Below the pieces are notes generated by a model, which saw only the letters and a list, made by a program, of their open reading frames with translations, searched no databases and was not told the DNA's origin. The position numbers and the translations under genes were made by a program. Below are positions 52,954-62,353 of a stretch of DNA of 64,000 nucleotides, in pieces; the stretch's first letter is position 1; each line of letters begins with the position of its first letter. This stretch comes from UBA1351 sp963677885. Lineage in GTDB: Bacteria; Bacillota; Clostridia; Lachnospirales; Vallitaleaceae. The DNA lies in assembly GCA_963677885.1 (NCBI GenBank), contig OY782500.1, forward strand, positions 2,666,001 to 2,730,000, read 5' to 3'.

Positions 52954-54984
52954 ATGAGAAAAATTAGGGACTTTTTTAGGAAGCGTTCAATTGTTTACAT
53001 GATTCGTTTAACAAATGAGACGACTGATTTAGATGAAATTAAAGGCTTTGAAGATACGATTATTGCCAGTATGATGAGTCTGATTTCTTTTGTTTCAGGT
53101 ATTCTGAATTTTATCGTTCGGATGATTTGGAATGAACCTATTGGTCAGGTTCTTTTTGCATCTGTTTTTTTGATTGGGGTGAGTGTTGTTATTGATCTTA
53201 TTAATTATAAGGTTAAGAAGATACAGCTTAGAATCCATTTGATCAGCTTAATGGCTGTGATTTTGGAAGTTTTTATTGTTATGACTTATTACAGGTATGT
53301 TGGAACCATTGTCTGGACCGGTGTATTTCTTTTTCTTATGATCAGTATTATTCGTTTTGACCGCATTATGTTTGCGTTTGTATCTGTCAGTGCGGTTATT
53401 CTTAATCAATACCTTTATTTTACACAAATGAATACCTATATTCTATTGGATAAGACTTACTATATAATTCAGATTTCTTTGTTTGTCCTTATTTTTATCA
53501 TCGGTATGATTTGGTCAAAAATCTACCACTTACGTGTTGAAAAAAGTCACAGACAATTTGCCGAAACCCTTGAAAAAAAAGAAGAAATCACTGGCCTCTA
53601 TGAGGAAATAGTCGCTACGGAAGAAGAACTTAGAGAGCAAAACGAACGTCTTTTTGCCTATAATCAGGAGATTACCGAGAATGAGAAACGTCTGAATTAT
53701 ATGGCCTATAATGATATGCTGACAGGGCTTCCCAACCGAAAGCAGCTGGTTGAAAAGCTGAATTTCCTTATTGACCTTTCGGAAGATAATGACAATAGAA
53801 TGGGTCTTGTCTTTATTGATTTGGATGATTTTAAAAAGATTAATGATACCAGAGGCCACCATTATGGTGATGAGTTCTTACGTACTTTTGCCCATCGTCT
53901 TTCAGAAATTATTGATCCCAAAGATACTGCCTGTCGTTTTGGCGGTGATGAGTTTGCTATTATTATCCAGCATTTTCATAATGAAGAGACCTTACTGGAA
54001 TATATTGATGACATACGCCTGAAAATGAGCCAGGGCATCATGATTGAAAATGAGGAATTTTCATCAGGGGCCTCTTATGGAGTTGCCATATATCCTGAAG
54101 ATGCTGACAGGGTTGTAGACCTTCTAAAGGCAGCTGATGTTGCTATGTATAAGGCAAAAGATACAGGTAAGAATAACATCCAGTTTTATCGACAGGAACT
54201 AAAAGAAGAAATTATGGATAAGATTGAGCTTGAGCATGATTTGTCCAAGGCTTTGAAAAACAATGAATTCTATTTGGTCTACCAACCTAAGATTTCCATT
54301 AATGATAAAAGAGATCATGGCTTTGAAGCCTTGATCAGATGGGAAAGTCCAAGCCGGGGACTCGTCTATCCGGACCAGTTTATACCGATTATGGAATCAA
54401 CAGGTCTTATTGTAGAAGTCGGATACTGGATAATTGAAGAAGCCTGCCGTAAGGTAAAAGAACTGGTGACCAATTATAAGGAGTCCTACCATATATCGGT
54501 AAACATCTCCACCAAGCAGCTCATGGAAGAAGATTTTGTATCGAAAGTGGAAGCTATACTTGGCAAAATGGATGTAGCTGGTGACCATCTTGAGTTTGAA
54601 ATTACGGAAACTGTTTTGATAGAAGATACGGAAATCATTATTGAAAAATTGAAGTATCTGAAGAAACTGGGGATCAAAGTAGCATTAGATGACTTTGGAA
54701 CCGGCTATGCATCCTTGAATTATTTAAAAGTTCTGCCCTTGGATGTTCTAAAAATCGATAAGTCTTTTATATGGGATATGGACAAGGATGAATCTTCCAG
54801 GAAACTGGTAAAATCCATTATTGATATCGTTCATGATCTGGAGCTTGTTGTTATTGCAGAAGGGGTTGAAACGAAAGACCAGCTTAATTACCTGATAGAA
54901 AAATCCTGCGACCAGATCCAGGGATACCTTATCTCCAAGCCTATGGCCGGCGATGATATGCACCAGTTTATTTTGTCTCAGTAA
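52954..54984 (+). CDS. Membrane GGDEF-EAL protein (c-di-GMP turnover)
   Basis: 676 residues. Five to six membrane helices (about 37-190), a coiled coil (about 195-245), GGDEF domain with intact RFGGDEF (330-334) but no RxxD inhibitory site before it (sequence there is DPKDTA), and an EAL domain with FEALIRW (458-460), EITETVL, LDDFGTGYASL, KIDKSF and AEGVET. Both active sites look intact, so it could make or break c-di-GMP. No extracellular sensor domain is visible. Followed by a surface-protein gene on the same strand. Confidence 0.94.
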   Translation: MRKIRDFFRKRSIVYMIRLTNETTDLDEIKGFEDTIIASMMSLISFVSGILNFIVRMIWNEPIGQVLFASVFLIGVSVVIDLINYKVKKIQLRIHLISLMAVILEVFIVMTYYRYVGTIVWTGVFLFLMISIIRFDRIMFAFVSVSAVILNQYLYFTQMNTYILLDKTYYIIQISLFVLIFIIGMIWSKIYHLRVEKSHRQFAETLEKKEEITGLYEEIVATEEELREQNERLFAYNQEITENEKRLNYMAYNDMLTGLPNRKQLVEKLNFLIDLSEDNDNRMGLVFIDLDDFKKINDTRGHHYGDEFLRTFAHRLSEIIDPKDTACRFGGDEFAIIIQHFHNEETLLEYIDDIRLKMSQGIMIENEEFSSGASYGVAIYPEDADRVVDLLKAADVAMYKAKDTGKNNIQFYRQELKEEIMDKIELEHDLSKALKNNEFYLVYQPKISINDKRDHGFEALIRWESPSRGLVYPDQFIPIMESTGLIVEVGYWIIEEACRKVKELVTNYKESYHISVNISTKQLMEEDFVSKVEAILGKMDVAGDHLEFEITETVLIEDTEIIIEKLKYLKKLGIKVALDDFGTGYASLNYLKVLPLDVLKIDKSFIWDMDKDESSRKLVKSIIDIVHDLELVVIAEGVETKDQLNYLIEKSCDQIQGYLISKPMAGDDMHQFILSQ

Positions 54985-55079
54985 TTGTAATTAAAGTGTA
55001 ATAGTGTTGTAATGGGCATGATATGTAAGCTTTGTTATAATGTATCTTGGAAATAGTCTATAGAAATGTAGGTGATAAG

Positions 55080-56504
55080 ATGAAACATTATATGAAGCAT
55101 ATCATGCTTATTTTTATAATTGCATTGAGTATGGTCACAGGTACATTTCCAGTTTCGGCCAATGAGGAAAGCCTTACAGACGATGAAGTCATCAGAACCA
55201 TTGAAGAACTTAATGGATTCAGGTCTGTATATGGGTTGCCTTCCTTGTCATACAGTGAAATTCTTAATAAAACAGCTAATATTCACAGTAAATATATGGA
55301 TTTTAACAATAGCTATTCGTCTTTGGAAGAAGCGGGAAAGCTTTATTATCGCGGTCGTTATCCTTGGGACCGGGCAGAATATGCAGGTTATGAGAAGTCT
55401 TATGTTTTTGAGGCATTAATGAAAGACTTATCCAATTACTCATCTGGTATTGATTATCTATTGCAAAACCCTTATTCAAGATATGCCTTATTTGATCCTT
55501 TGTATGAGGATTTAGGCATGAATATGCATAAGGATTATACGACTTATCTTTTTGGTGGTGCTTCAAGAAAAGATAATATGGAAGTTGTTTATCCATATAA
55601 TAAACAGGAGAATGTCCAGACTGCCTTTACCAACAAATATATACAGGACCCTTACCAACAGGTAGCCGGTGAGTATGAAACCGTAGGTATACCCATAACC
55701 TATAGCTTCTATTTATCCGATGCCAAGATTCTGGAGTATTCGGATTTGGAAGTTTCTCTATTGAATACTAGAACCAATGAATACGTTGATATCAAGGTTT
55801 TAAGTGCCAATGATGATCGTAAACTAACAAACACTATTATGATTTTGCCCTTGGAGGCTTATGATTACGGAACTACTTACGAAGTATCCATAAAAGGTTT
55901 TGTACGTTTTAATAATGGAGTAATATTTAAAAACTCCACCAGTGACCTTTCCAGCTACAGGAAAACCATCAATTATGAAGGTACATTTACAACAGTGAAC
56001 ACATCTGCAGTCAATAATGATGTTTCCTTCATTACCAGGGAAAAATTCATTGTTGACTTAATGAAGATAGAAGTATCTGCCGCCCATTATGTTCTTCGTG
56101 ACTCATTGGAGATTATTTTCCGTGATGTTAATATTAATGATTCCAATTACCGCTATTTATATACAGCCTATTCCAACAAACTAATAAAAGGTTATACGGG
56201 TGATTTATTTAAACCGGATGCCAATATAAACAGAGAACAGGCCTATACCATATTGATGCGTAACTATATCAGTATTTTTGGCAACATCACATTAAGTGAG
56301 GATGATAAAAACCTTCAATTTAGCGATAAGGATAGCATTAATGACTGGGCTTATGATATGATATTAGCGGCTAAGAAAATTGGCCTGTTAAATGATAACA
56401 AATACACATTTGATCCCCAGGAATATATAACCGTATCAGAGTTTAACAAGATCCTGGACGATTATGTTGAGGTTAGCTCAACGACTCCGAATATTAGAAA
56501 TTAA
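55080..56504 (+). CDS. Secreted CAP/SCP-domain protein with SLH-like C-terminus
   Basis: 474 residues from ATG 55080 (AGGTG six nt upstream; a TTG 11 codons earlier opens the frame). Signal peptide (HIMLIFIIALSMVTGTFPVSA), a CAP-like domain at about 30-165 (RTIEELNGFRSVYGLPSLSYSEILNKTA, LYEDLGM, TTYLFGG), a beta-rich middle, and an SLH-like segment (RDVNINDSNYRYLYTAYSNKLIKGYTGDLFKPDANINREQ; FSDKDSINDWAYDMILAAKKIGLL). It is probably attached non-covalently to the cell wall. Confidence 0.85.
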   Translation: MKHYMKHIMLIFIIALSMVTGTFPVSANEESLTDDEVIRTIEELNGFRSVYGLPSLSYSEILNKTANIHSKYMDFNNSYSSLEEAGKLYYRGRYPWDRAEYAGYEKSYVFEALMKDLSNYSSGIDYLLQNPYSRYALFDPLYEDLGMNMHKDYTTYLFGGASRKDNMEVVYPYNKQENVQTAFTNKYIQDPYQQVAGEYETVGIPITYSFYLSDAKILEYSDLEVSLLNTRTNEYVDIKVLSANDDRKLTNTIMILPLEAYDYGTTYEVSIKGFVRFNNGVIFKNSTSDLSSYRKTINYEGTFTTVNTSAVNNDVSFITREKFIVDLMKIEVSAAHYVLRDSLEIIFRDVNINDSNYRYLYTAYSNKLIKGYTGDLFKPDANINREQAYTILMRNYISIFGNITLSEDDKNLQFSDKDSINDWAYDMILAAKKIGLLNDNKYTFDPQEYITVSEFNKILDDYVEVSSTTPNIRN

Positions 56505-56540
56505 GTTTTAAGCAGTTCATCGTTTGACGAAGGAGAAAGT

Positions 56541-57443
56541 ATGATAGAAGAAATGTTTTCTAGTGATAACATTAGGACGGTAGCCTTGTCAAAGGTCATC
56601 CAAAGCGTTTGTGATATGACCCAAAGTGCTAATTATTATGTAAATGATGATATTAAGAACAGTCTTAAAAATGCTCTTGATACCGAAGAATCCGGAACCG
56701 GTATTAATATTATAAACCAGCTTTTAACCAATGCTGATATTGCCTCAGAAAAAAAAGTACCGATTTGTCAGGATACGGGAATGGCTGTTTTCTTTGTTGA
56801 AATAGGCCAGAATGTCTTTATAGACAACGATGTTAAAGACAATAAAAATATAAAACTTGGAACCCTAACTGAAGGTATTAATGAAGGGGTTAGACAGGGA
56901 TATCAAAAAGGATATCTTAGAAAATCCATAGTTAAGGATCCTTTTCACAGGGAGAATACCGGAGATAATACGCCTGCTGTTATCCACTATGATATTGTAG
57001 ATGGTAACTGCCTAAAGATTCACTTTGCACCAAAGGGTTTTGGAAGTGAGAATATGAGTAAGATTCATATGATTAAACCTGGTGATGGTATGGAAGGTGC
57101 TAAGAAGGTTATTCTTGAAACCATTGATGCAGCCGGTCCAAATGCCTGCCCACCTATGGTTGTTGGTGTAGGAATTGGTGGATCCTTTGAAAAAGCGGCC
57201 ATTTTATCTAAAAAAGCCCTGCTTCGTCCGGTAAACAAGCATTCAGAAATCCCATATGTAAAAGAATTGGAAGAAGAACTATTGGAAAAGGCCAACCGTT
57301 TAGGTATAGGACCTCAGGGAATGGGTGGAAGGACCACGGTTCTAGGTATTAATATTTTAACCCATCCTACCCATATTGCAGGACTTCCGGTGGCAGTCAA
57401 TATTTCATGTCATGCTACCCGTCATGCTTATGTAGAGCTCTAG
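56541..57443 (+). CDS. Class I fumarate hydratase, alpha subunit
   Basis: 300 residues. Three cysteines expected to bind the [4Fe-4S] cluster lie in PICQDTGMAVFF, AGPNACPPMVVGVGIGG and NISCHATRHA. Corresponds to the N-terminal part of E. coli FumA; could in principle be the related L(+)-tartrate dehydratase alpha subunit, but fumarase is more likely in Clostridia. AAGGAG before ATG. Its beta subunit follows 93 nt later. Confidence 0.92.
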   Translation: MIEEMFSSDNIRTVALSKVIQSVCDMTQSANYYVNDDIKNSLKNALDTEESGTGINIINQLLTNADIASEKKVPICQDTGMAVFFVEIGQNVFIDNDVKDNKNIKLGTLTEGINEGVRQGYQKGYLRKSIVKDPFHRENTGDNTPAVIHYDIVDGNCLKIHFAPKGFGSENMSKIHMIKPGDGMEGAKKVILETIDAAGPNACPPMVVGVGIGGSFEKAAILSKKALLRPVNKHSEIPYVKELEEELLEKANRLGIGPQGMGGRTTVLGINILTHPTHIAGLPVAVNISCHATRHAYVEL

Positions 57444-57536
57444 TCTACAAACACTGCCATTTCATTTGCCAGTGATTAACCGGTTACTTCATGATTTGAT
57501 ATATGTTATAGGATATAAGGTTTGAAAGGTATAAAT

Positions 57537-58088
57537 ATGATAAGAATTGAAACCCCTTTGACAATTGAAAAAGTAAAAGAACTTAAGGCCGGTGATGAAG
57601 TTTTGATTACCGGTACCATGTATACATCTAGAGATGCCGGGCATATGCGGATGATGGACCAGTTGGATCAGGGTCAGGAACTTCCTTTTGATATTAAGGA
57701 TTCTATTATTTACTATGTAGGACCCTCACCGGCTAAAGAAGGCCAGGTTATCGGATCAGCAGGACCAACCACTTCTTATAGAATGGATGGATTTACACCT
57801 AGACTTCTTGATATAGGCTTAAAAGGTATGGTTGGTAAAGGTGCCAGATCCAAGGAAGTTATTGAATCCATGAAGAAAAACGGAGCTGTTTACTTTGGTG
57901 CGGTTGGTGGTGCTGCCGCCCTTCTTGCCAATTGTATTAAAAAGTCTCAGGTTATTGCCTACGATGATCTTGGTCCGGAAGCTCTCCGTCAATTATATGT
58001 TGAAGACTTTCCGGTTATTGTTGTGATCGACAGCTTCGGTCATAATATATATGAAAGTGAAAAAGTCAAATATAGAATTGTTGAATAA
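57537..58088 (+). CDS. Class I fumarate hydratase, beta subunit
   Basis: 183 residues from ATG 57537 (AAAGGT six nt upstream; the TTG five codons earlier opens the frame). AGDEVLITGTMYTSRDAGHMRM, YYVGPSPAKEGQVIGSAGPTTSYRMD and GKGARSKEV are the conserved Fe-S hydratase beta motifs. Completes the two-subunit enzyme; ended by a terminator. Confidence 0.93.
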   Translation: MIRIETPLTIEKVKELKAGDEVLITGTMYTSRDAGHMRMMDQLDQGQELPFDIKDSIIYYVGPSPAKEGQVIGSAGPTTSYRMDGFTPRLLDIGLKGMVGKGARSKEVIESMKKNGAVYFGAVGGAAALLANCIKKSQVIAYDDLGPEALRQLYVEDFPVIVVIDSFGHNIYESEKVKYRIVE

Positions 58089-58148
58089 TAACAAAGAAAC
58101 ATAGTGACTTTTAAAATTTATGTCATGATATAATGACAAACAATTTAT

Positions 58149-58173
58149 AACCCTTGTTGTCAAGGGTTTTTTT
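58149..58173 (+). terminator. Intrinsic terminator after the fumarase genes
   Basis: AACCCTTG, four-nt loop TTGT, CAAGGGTT and five more T. Confidence 0.9.
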
Positions 58174-58206
58174 AAGGTTTATAATACCAATAGATTGGAG
58201 TTTATT

Positions 58207-58698
58207 GTGAAACAAGAGTTAATCCGACATAGAAAATATCATCTTTTTGTGCTAATTGTTATCTTTTTTATGACTTACATATTGGTTATGGCATCCATAG
58301 ACCTTCTTAATGAAACAATTAATCTTGGAGCAGGACCGGTTATAGCACAAATTATTTTTTTGTATATTTACCTGATGTTTATTTTAAGACATCAACTTCA
58401 TGGCTATATCTATAGTATTGAAGAGGATTCATCAGGTGAGGCTTACCTGCGTGTTGAAGATTTTTTATCTAAGCGAAGGAAAACGCTGGTGATTATTCCA
58501 CTTAAACTCATTTTATCGATTGATAAGACTAAAAAGTACAAAAGGAATCGATATAACAAGGTTCTTGTTACCAGAAAAAGTCACATAAAGAACACATCAC
58601 TTTATTATATTGAGTATGATGATATGACAGATGTCAGTTTACTTAAGATGACCTGTAGTGAAGAATTTGTAGAGGCCTTAAGAAATGCTGATTACTAG
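58207..58698 (+). CDS. Small membrane protein of unknown function
   Basis: 163 residues from GTG 58207 (GGAG six nt before; a TTG four codons earlier is less well placed). Two membrane helices (FVLIVIFFMTYILVMASI and VIAQIIFLYIYLMFIL) followed by a basic, beta-rich cytoplasmic domain (RRKTLVIIPLKLILSID, VLVTRKSH, YYIEYDDM) with a PH-like feel. Family not recognised. It sits alone between the fumarase terminator and the BMP promoter. Confidence 0.6.
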   Translation: MKQELIRHRKYHLFVLIVIFFMTYILVMASIDLLNETINLGAGPVIAQIIFLYIYLMFILRHQLHGYIYSIEEDSSGEAYLRVEDFLSKRRKTLVIIPLKLILSIDKTKKYKRNRYNKVLVTRKSHIKNTSLYYIEYDDMTDVSLLKMTCSEEFVEALRNADY

Positions 58699-58723
58699 TA
58701 CTTTTTTCTCGGTTGTTTGTATC

Positions 58724-58761
58724 CACATATAGTTTGCCAAAAGCGCTATATGTGTTACAAT
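58724..58761 (+). promoter_or_regulatory. BMP promoter overlapped by a 9-bp inverted repeat
   Basis: TTGCCA (58734-58739), 16-nt spacer, TACAAT (58756-58761). CACATATAG (58724-58732) and CTATATGTG (58746-58754) form a perfect inverted repeat with a 13-nt gap that encloses the -35 and fills the spacer: a good repressor operator candidate. Confidence 0.65.
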
Positions 58762-58819
58762 ATAAATGTTCATATTTGTACAAACAATTTGTACACATTT
58801 AAAAGGGAGGTCATTATTA

Positions 58820-59905
58820 ATGAAGAACAAAATTTTAGCATTAATGCTAGCTGGTGTTTTAGTATTTGGATTGGCTGCTTGTGGTCAAGAAGAAGCTACA
58901 GAAGAGACAAAAGAAGAAGCAACTACTGAAACAACAGAAGAGACAAAAGAAGAAACAGTAGACTTTTCAGTTGGTCTTGTAACTGATACAGGCGGAATCG
59001 ATGATAAGTCATTTAACCAAGGTACTTGGGAAGGTGTAGAAAGATTCGCAGCTGATACAGGTGCTAACAAGACTTATGCTCAATCAAACTCTGATGCCGA
59101 TTATATTCCAAACCTTTCAACATTTGCAGAGGAAGAGCATGATCTAATTATCGCTCCTGGTTTCCTTTTCGCTGATGCGATTGCTGAAGTTGCTGGTAAC
59201 TTCCCAGAGCAAAACTTCTTAATCATTGACTCAGTAGTTGGTGATCTTGCAAACGTTGCTTCAGCAGTATTCTCAGAAGAACAAGGTTCTTTCTTAGTAG
59301 GTGTTGCTGCTGGTAAAGCTGCTCAAGATGCTGGTAAAGATACAGTTGGATTCATCGGTGGTGGTGACTTTGACTTAATCTGGAGATTCGAAGCTGGTTT
59401 CGAAGCTGGTGTTAAAGCTGTTGATGCTAACATGACAGTACTTAGCGATTACGTTGGTGACTTCGTAGATGCTGGTAAAGGTCAATCTATTGCTTCAAAA
59501 ATGTATGATGAAGGTGCTTATGTAATCTACCACGCAGCTGGTGGTGCTGGTAACGGACTTATCAAAGAAGCTAAAGACCGTCGTACTAATGGCGAAGATG
59601 TATGGGCAATCGGTGTTGATAAAGACCAATATGATGATGGTATTTACGATGGCGAAAACTCAGCAATCTTAACATCAATGATGAAGCGTGTTGACGTAGC
59701 TGCTTATACAGTTGCAGAACAAACAATGAACGGTGCATTCCCAGGTGGTGAAGTTCTTGCGTTTACACTTGAGAATGGTGGTGTTGGTATCCCAGAAAAT
59801 AATCCTAACCTTTCAGATGAAATCACAGCTCTAGTTGCAGATTATGAAACTAAGGTTAAGAGTGGAGAAATTGAGGTTCCAACAGTACCAACACGTTTAC
59901 AATAA
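58820..59905 (+). CDS. BMP-family nucleoside-binding lipoprotein
   Basis: 361 residues from ATG 58820 (GGGAGG upstream); the longer frame overlaps the promoter. Lipobox LAACG, an acidic Thr/Glu linker (about 23-48), then the BMP/PnrA fold: VGLVTDTGGIDDKSFNQGTWEG, NFLIIDSVV, EEQGSFLVGVAAG, VGFIGGG, IYHAAGGAGNGLIKEA, AIGVDKDQ. Binds purine nucleosides for an ABC importer in related systems. The codon usage looks highly expression-adapted (repetitive GCT, GGT, TCA). A terminator follows, so the rest of the transporter is made at a lower level. Confidence 0.93.
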   Translation: MKNKILALMLAGVLVFGLAACGQEEATEETKEEATTETTEETKEETVDFSVGLVTDTGGIDDKSFNQGTWEGVERFAADTGANKTYAQSNSDADYIPNLSTFAEEEHDLIIAPGFLFADAIAEVAGNFPEQNFLIIDSVVGDLANVASAVFSEEQGSFLVGVAAGKAAQDAGKDTVGFIGGGDFDLIWRFEAGFEAGVKAVDANMTVLSDYVGDFVDAGKGQSIASKMYDEGAYVIYHAAGGAGNGLIKEAKDRRTNGEDVWAIGVDKDQYDDGIYDGENSAILTSMMKRVDVAAYTVAEQTMNGAFPGGEVLAFTLENGGVGIPENNPNLSDEITALVADYETKVKSGEIEVPTVPTRLQ

Positions 59906-59925
59906 TTTTTATTAAACAATGACAT

Positions 59926-59954
59926 AAAAACCAAGACTTATGTCTTGGTTTTTA
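59926..59954 (+). terminator. Intrinsic terminator after the BMP gene (partial readthrough likely)
   Basis: AAAAACCAAGAC, TTAT loop, GTCTTGGTTTTT. It lies between the binding protein and the yjjI-yjjW-ATPase genes, as often seen for abundant ABC binding proteins. Confidence 0.88.
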
Positions 59955-60055
59955 TTTATGACAATCTGATAAATAATGACATAGATACATGTTGTCTGTA
60001 TATTTTTATTTTGTACTTAGTAATATTTTTTTGAAACACATTGAGAGGTGTTAAT

Positions 60056-61573
60056 ATGGAAGCAAAAATTCAAGATATTCTCAGTATAGTAACCTCTGAT
60101 TCGTTAACCTATCAGCAAAAATTATTCAATTTAGCCAATACTTGTGAGCGACTGATTTCCCCAGTAGACATACTCGGATATACAAATGAAGAAATGGAAT
60201 ATGTGAACAATCAGATGATTTGTGATCTGAATGAAGGTTATGCCCTTTATCGACCACGATATATTGTTCCTGATTATAATGTTTATATTGAAAATGGCTG
60301 TTCTTTTTTGGAACTTCCTAAACCTTCAGATTTAGATGAATGTTTGGACGGATTATTGATTCTTTATTCCCACGTTCCATCTATAACATCATTTCCTGTA
60401 TTCATCGGTCATCTTGATCGCCTAATTGATCCATTCATAACTGACGAAAATAAAGATTACATAAAAATCAAGCGATTTTTAAATCATATAGATAAAACTA
60501 TTACCGATTCCTTCTGTCACGCGGATATCGGACCTTATGAAACGGCTGCCGGACGATTGATTCTTAAGGCGGTTATGGAACTTGGAAACCCTACACCTAA
60601 TATGACTATTCGTTATGATAAGGAAAAAACATCGAAAGATTTTGCCATGTTAGCGGCAAAATCCTGTCTATTGGTTTCAAAACCTTCTTTTTCCAACGAT
60701 AAATATTATGTTGAAGATGTCGGTGACCATGCCATCTGTTCCTGCTACAATGCCTTGCCTTTTGCTGGTGGTGCTTATACCCTTAGCCGTTTAAGACTTG
60801 GAACCATTGTGAAGGCTGTCAACAATCTTGATGAACTTATTCAGGATTTACTTCCCAAAGTTTCCAAGTTGATGTTATCCATTATGGATAAAAGAAATTC
60901 CTTTATTGTAGAGAAATCCAATTTCTTTGAGACCAGTTTTTTAGTCGAGGAAGGATTCATCAAGAAAGAGAATTTCACGGCCATGTTTGCTATTGTAGGT
61001 TTGGCTGATGCTGTTAATCATATGTTAAAGCTGGAAGGTTTAGATGAGACTTTTGGTCAGTCTGACCGTGGTGATGAAATTGGTCATATGATTATGGAAG
61101 CCGTGCAAAAAGAAGTAGATGTTCATGAAGGTGCATATGTCAGCCGGACCGGTGGAAGATATCTTCTTCATGCCCAGGTTGGTGCCAGCCTCCATGATGA
61201 AGATGCCAATAATAATCCGGCCCATAGGATTCGAGTCGGTCAGGAACCAACATTAATTGATCACTTGAAGCAGTCAGCACCATTTCATCAATATTTCCCA
61301 TCAGGAACCGGCGATCTTTTTGCCTTTGATCAGACCTATTTGGACCATCCAGATGCCATTGTTGATATTGTCGATGGGGCTTTTGCCTCCGGATACAGAT
61401 ATATTACCACTTACATGAAGAATACGGATTTGATCCGCGTTACCGGTTATCTGGTTAAGAAAAGTGAAGTTGAAAAAGCCAGAAATAATCAGGCAGTCCT
61501 TCGGGATACAACATGGTTTGGATCTGGTACTGATGATATGGCTCATGTTTTTGACCGGACATTGAGGAAATAG
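60056..61573 (+). CDS. yjjI: YjjI-family glycyl-radical enzyme (DUF3029)
   Basis: 505 residues from ATG 60056 (AGAGGTG five nt upstream). Glycyl-radical motif RVTGYLV (Gly464) near the C-terminus; likely active-site Cys228 or Cys230 in DHAICSCYNALPFAGG; further conserved HEGAYVSRTGGRYLLHAQVGASLHDEDA. Oxygen-sensitive enzyme activated by the radical SAM protein encoded 1 nt downstream. The reaction is unknown. In E. coli, yjjI-yjjW adjoins the deo genes of deoxynucleoside catabolism, and here it is embedded in a nucleoside-type transporter operon, so a nucleoside- or deoxyribose-derived substrate is a reasonable inference. Confidence 0.9.
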   Translation: MEAKIQDILSIVTSDSLTYQQKLFNLANTCERLISPVDILGYTNEEMEYVNNQMICDLNEGYALYRPRYIVPDYNVYIENGCSFLELPKPSDLDECLDGLLILYSHVPSITSFPVFIGHLDRLIDPFITDENKDYIKIKRFLNHIDKTITDSFCHADIGPYETAAGRLILKAVMELGNPTPNMTIRYDKEKTSKDFAMLAAKSCLLVSKPSFSNDKYYVEDVGDHAICSCYNALPFAGGAYTLSRLRLGTIVKAVNNLDELIQDLLPKVSKLMLSIMDKRNSFIVEKSNFFETSFLVEEGFIKKENFTAMFAIVGLADAVNHMLKLEGLDETFGQSDRGDEIGHMIMEAVQKEVDVHEGAYVSRTGGRYLLHAQVGASLHDEDANNNPAHRIRVGQEPTLIDHLKQSAPFHQYFPSGTGDLFAFDQTYLDHPDAIVDIVDGAFASGYRYITTYMKNTDLIRVTGYLVKKSEVEKARNNQAVLRDTTWFGSGTDDMAHVFDRTLRK

Positions 61574-61574
61574 A

Positions 61575-62342
61575 ATGCTGAAGTTACCGGTACATCGAAT
61601 TATTCCCTTCTCCAATGTAGAAGGGAGTGGCAACCGGACCAGTATTTTTGTCCAGGGTTGTAATGTCAACTGTCTCTATTGTCATAACTCAGAGACGATA
61701 CCTAAAACGTCTGAAGCAGCCACATACTTTACGGTAGATGAGCTGATTGAAGAAATAAAGAAACAAATCCCTTTTATAAGGGGCATCACCGTTTCCGGTG
61801 GAGAACCGACACTATACCATCTTTTTCTTACCGAATTATTCGACAGAGTCCATCAATTAGGATTAACTTGTTATGTTGACTCCAACGGATTTTTTGACCG
61901 GGAAAAAATTCAATCTTTGATACGTGTGACCGATCAGTTTTTATTTGACGTAAAAGGAACAGGGAAGGCTCTTGAGACCTTATGTTTCTCAGATTTTTTG
62001 ATTGAAGGTTCAAGTAATGGTAGAATAGAAGGTGGAAGATTTTCCACAGGAAATGAACATATTCATAATCTTAAATATCTGTTATCTTTAGATAAGGTAG
62101 AAGAAGTTCGTTTGGTATATATAACAGGATATTATGATCCTGACCAGGTCTTGGGAATCATTGGGGAAGCCATGGAAGCGACTCACCAGGTGCCACTGAA
62201 GCTTATACGGGTTCATGGTAAAGGGCTGACTGCTGATAGGGCAAAAATGTTAAAGGGACATATACCAACAAAGCTGGATATGGAAGCTCTTAAAGAACTA
62301 GCTTATTCAAAAGGTATTCATCAGATTAATTACATTTTATAA
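61575..62342 (+). CDS. yjjW: YjjW-family glycyl-radical enzyme activase (radical SAM)
   Basis: 255 residues. Radical SAM cluster CNVNCLYC (Cys29, Cys33, Cys36), ITVSGGEPTLY, CYVDSNG, FLFDVKGTG. It generates the glycyl radical on YjjI. After CHNSE the protein goes straight to FTVDELIEEI, without the cysteine-rich ferredoxin-like insert seen in E. coli YjjW, so it carries only one predicted [4Fe-4S] cluster. GAGG upstream in the end of yjjI; translationally coupled. Confidence 0.9.
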   Translation: MLKLPVHRIIPFSNVEGSGNRTSIFVQGCNVNCLYCHNSETIPKTSEAATYFTVDELIEEIKKQIPFIRGITVSGGEPTLYHLFLTELFDRVHQLGLTCYVDSNGFFDREKIQSLIRVTDQFLFDVKGTGKALETLCFSDFLIEGSSNGRIEGGRFSTGNEHIHNLKYLLSLDKVEEVRLVYITGYYDPDQVLGIIGEAMEATHQVPLKLIRVHGKGLTADRAKMLKGHIPTKLDMEALKELAYSKGIHQINYIL

Positions 62343-62353
62343 GGAGCGATGTT

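Noticed and set aside
58101..58106. AGTGAC half-sites elsewhere (for example 58101-58106 and about 33118)
   Set aside because: No matching inverted half-site at the correct distance.
58766..58819. Longer N-terminus for the BMP lipoprotein
   Set aside because: It would lie within the promoter leader and put 18 residues before a perfect lipoprotein signal peptide; GGGAGG precedes the ATG at 58820.
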